Source: Pipra filicauda
Taxonomy: Eukaryota > Chordata > Aves > Passeriformes > Pipridae
Reading direction: 5' to 3'
Assembly (NCBI RefSeq): GCF_003945595.2
Contig: NW_024104365.1
Span: 8,279,049-8,343,048 of the forward strand
Length of the DNA: 64,000 nt
The translations under genes and the position numbers were made by a program. Position 1 is the first letter of the stretch. Every line of letters begins with the position of its first letter. Below the pieces are notes generated by a model that was not told where the DNA came from, searched no databases, and saw nothing but the letters and a program-made list of their open reading frames with translations. Below, one piece after another: positions 63,957 to 64,000 of this stretch.

Positions 63957-64000
63957 GGAAAAGTCCTCCTTGCAATGGAAGATGTGTCTGTAGGGAGTTT
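63957..64000 (+). CDS. Candidate mature-peptide exon, cut by window end
   Basis: If the acceptor is TATAG (ending 63956), the frame from the signal exon reads G-G-K-S-P-P-C-N-G-R-C-V-C-R-E-F. This keeps a GGxxxxC..GRC echo of the first copy but has an unusual cysteine spacing. The better-looking acceptor CACCCAG, five bases earlier, would give an immediate TAG. It may be a divergent exon, a decayed exon or chance. Confidence 0.25.

Overview
This is a window of bird nuclear DNA. It holds vertebrate genes with canonical introns, roughly thirty-five fragments of the avian LINE CR1 in both orientations (most keep the terminal tail ending in repeats such as ATTCTATGA), and a run of avian beta-defensin genes. 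Species cannot be read from the sequence. I found no bacterial operon, CRISPR array, insertion sequence or integrated virus; most open frames longer than 100 codons are shadows of introns, CR1 or tandem repeats.

Layout, left to right. (1) About 1.1-9.6 kb, plus strand: the last eight coding exons of EFHC1 (DM10 domains two and three and the C-terminal EF-hand), stop codon and poly(A) signal. (2) About 11-32.3 kb, minus strand: complete TRAM2 in 11 coding exons, with a possible 4.35-kb 3' UTR facing the EFHC1 3' end and a CpG-rich first exon followed upstream by a GC-rich 28-bp minisatellite. (3) 38.2-43.3 kb, minus strand: complete XKR5 in seven coding exons, with a (GGA)n-type purine tract and a 41-bp minisatellite beyond its start codon. 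(4) 49.4-64 kb, plus strand: one end of the beta-defensin cluster, with AvBD4, AvBD5, an AvBD1-like gene and the start of a tandem copy of the latter cut by the window end.

EFHC1 next to TRAM2 is a conserved vertebrate neighbourhood (human 6p12). XKR5 next to beta-defensins is also conserved (human 8p23 near DEFB1). The window spans the junction of the two blocks. The three complete defensins share one plan: a signal-peptide exon of 58 coding bases that ends one base into a codon, then an exon with the six-cysteine core, then a tiny last coding exon.

The most interesting signal is in the AvBD1-like gene. The splice donor after the cysteine core reads AG|ATAAGG instead of AG|GTAAGG. This creates an in-frame TAA directly after the CCKR residues, while the old last exon, still able to encode I-W-G-stop, survives 520 bp downstream. 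A second point is the tandem duplication that produced the next defensin: promoter, noncoding exon and signal exon are copied about 3.0-3.35 kb downstream. No wholly new biological system was identified; the novelty is in locus evolution and repeat structure.
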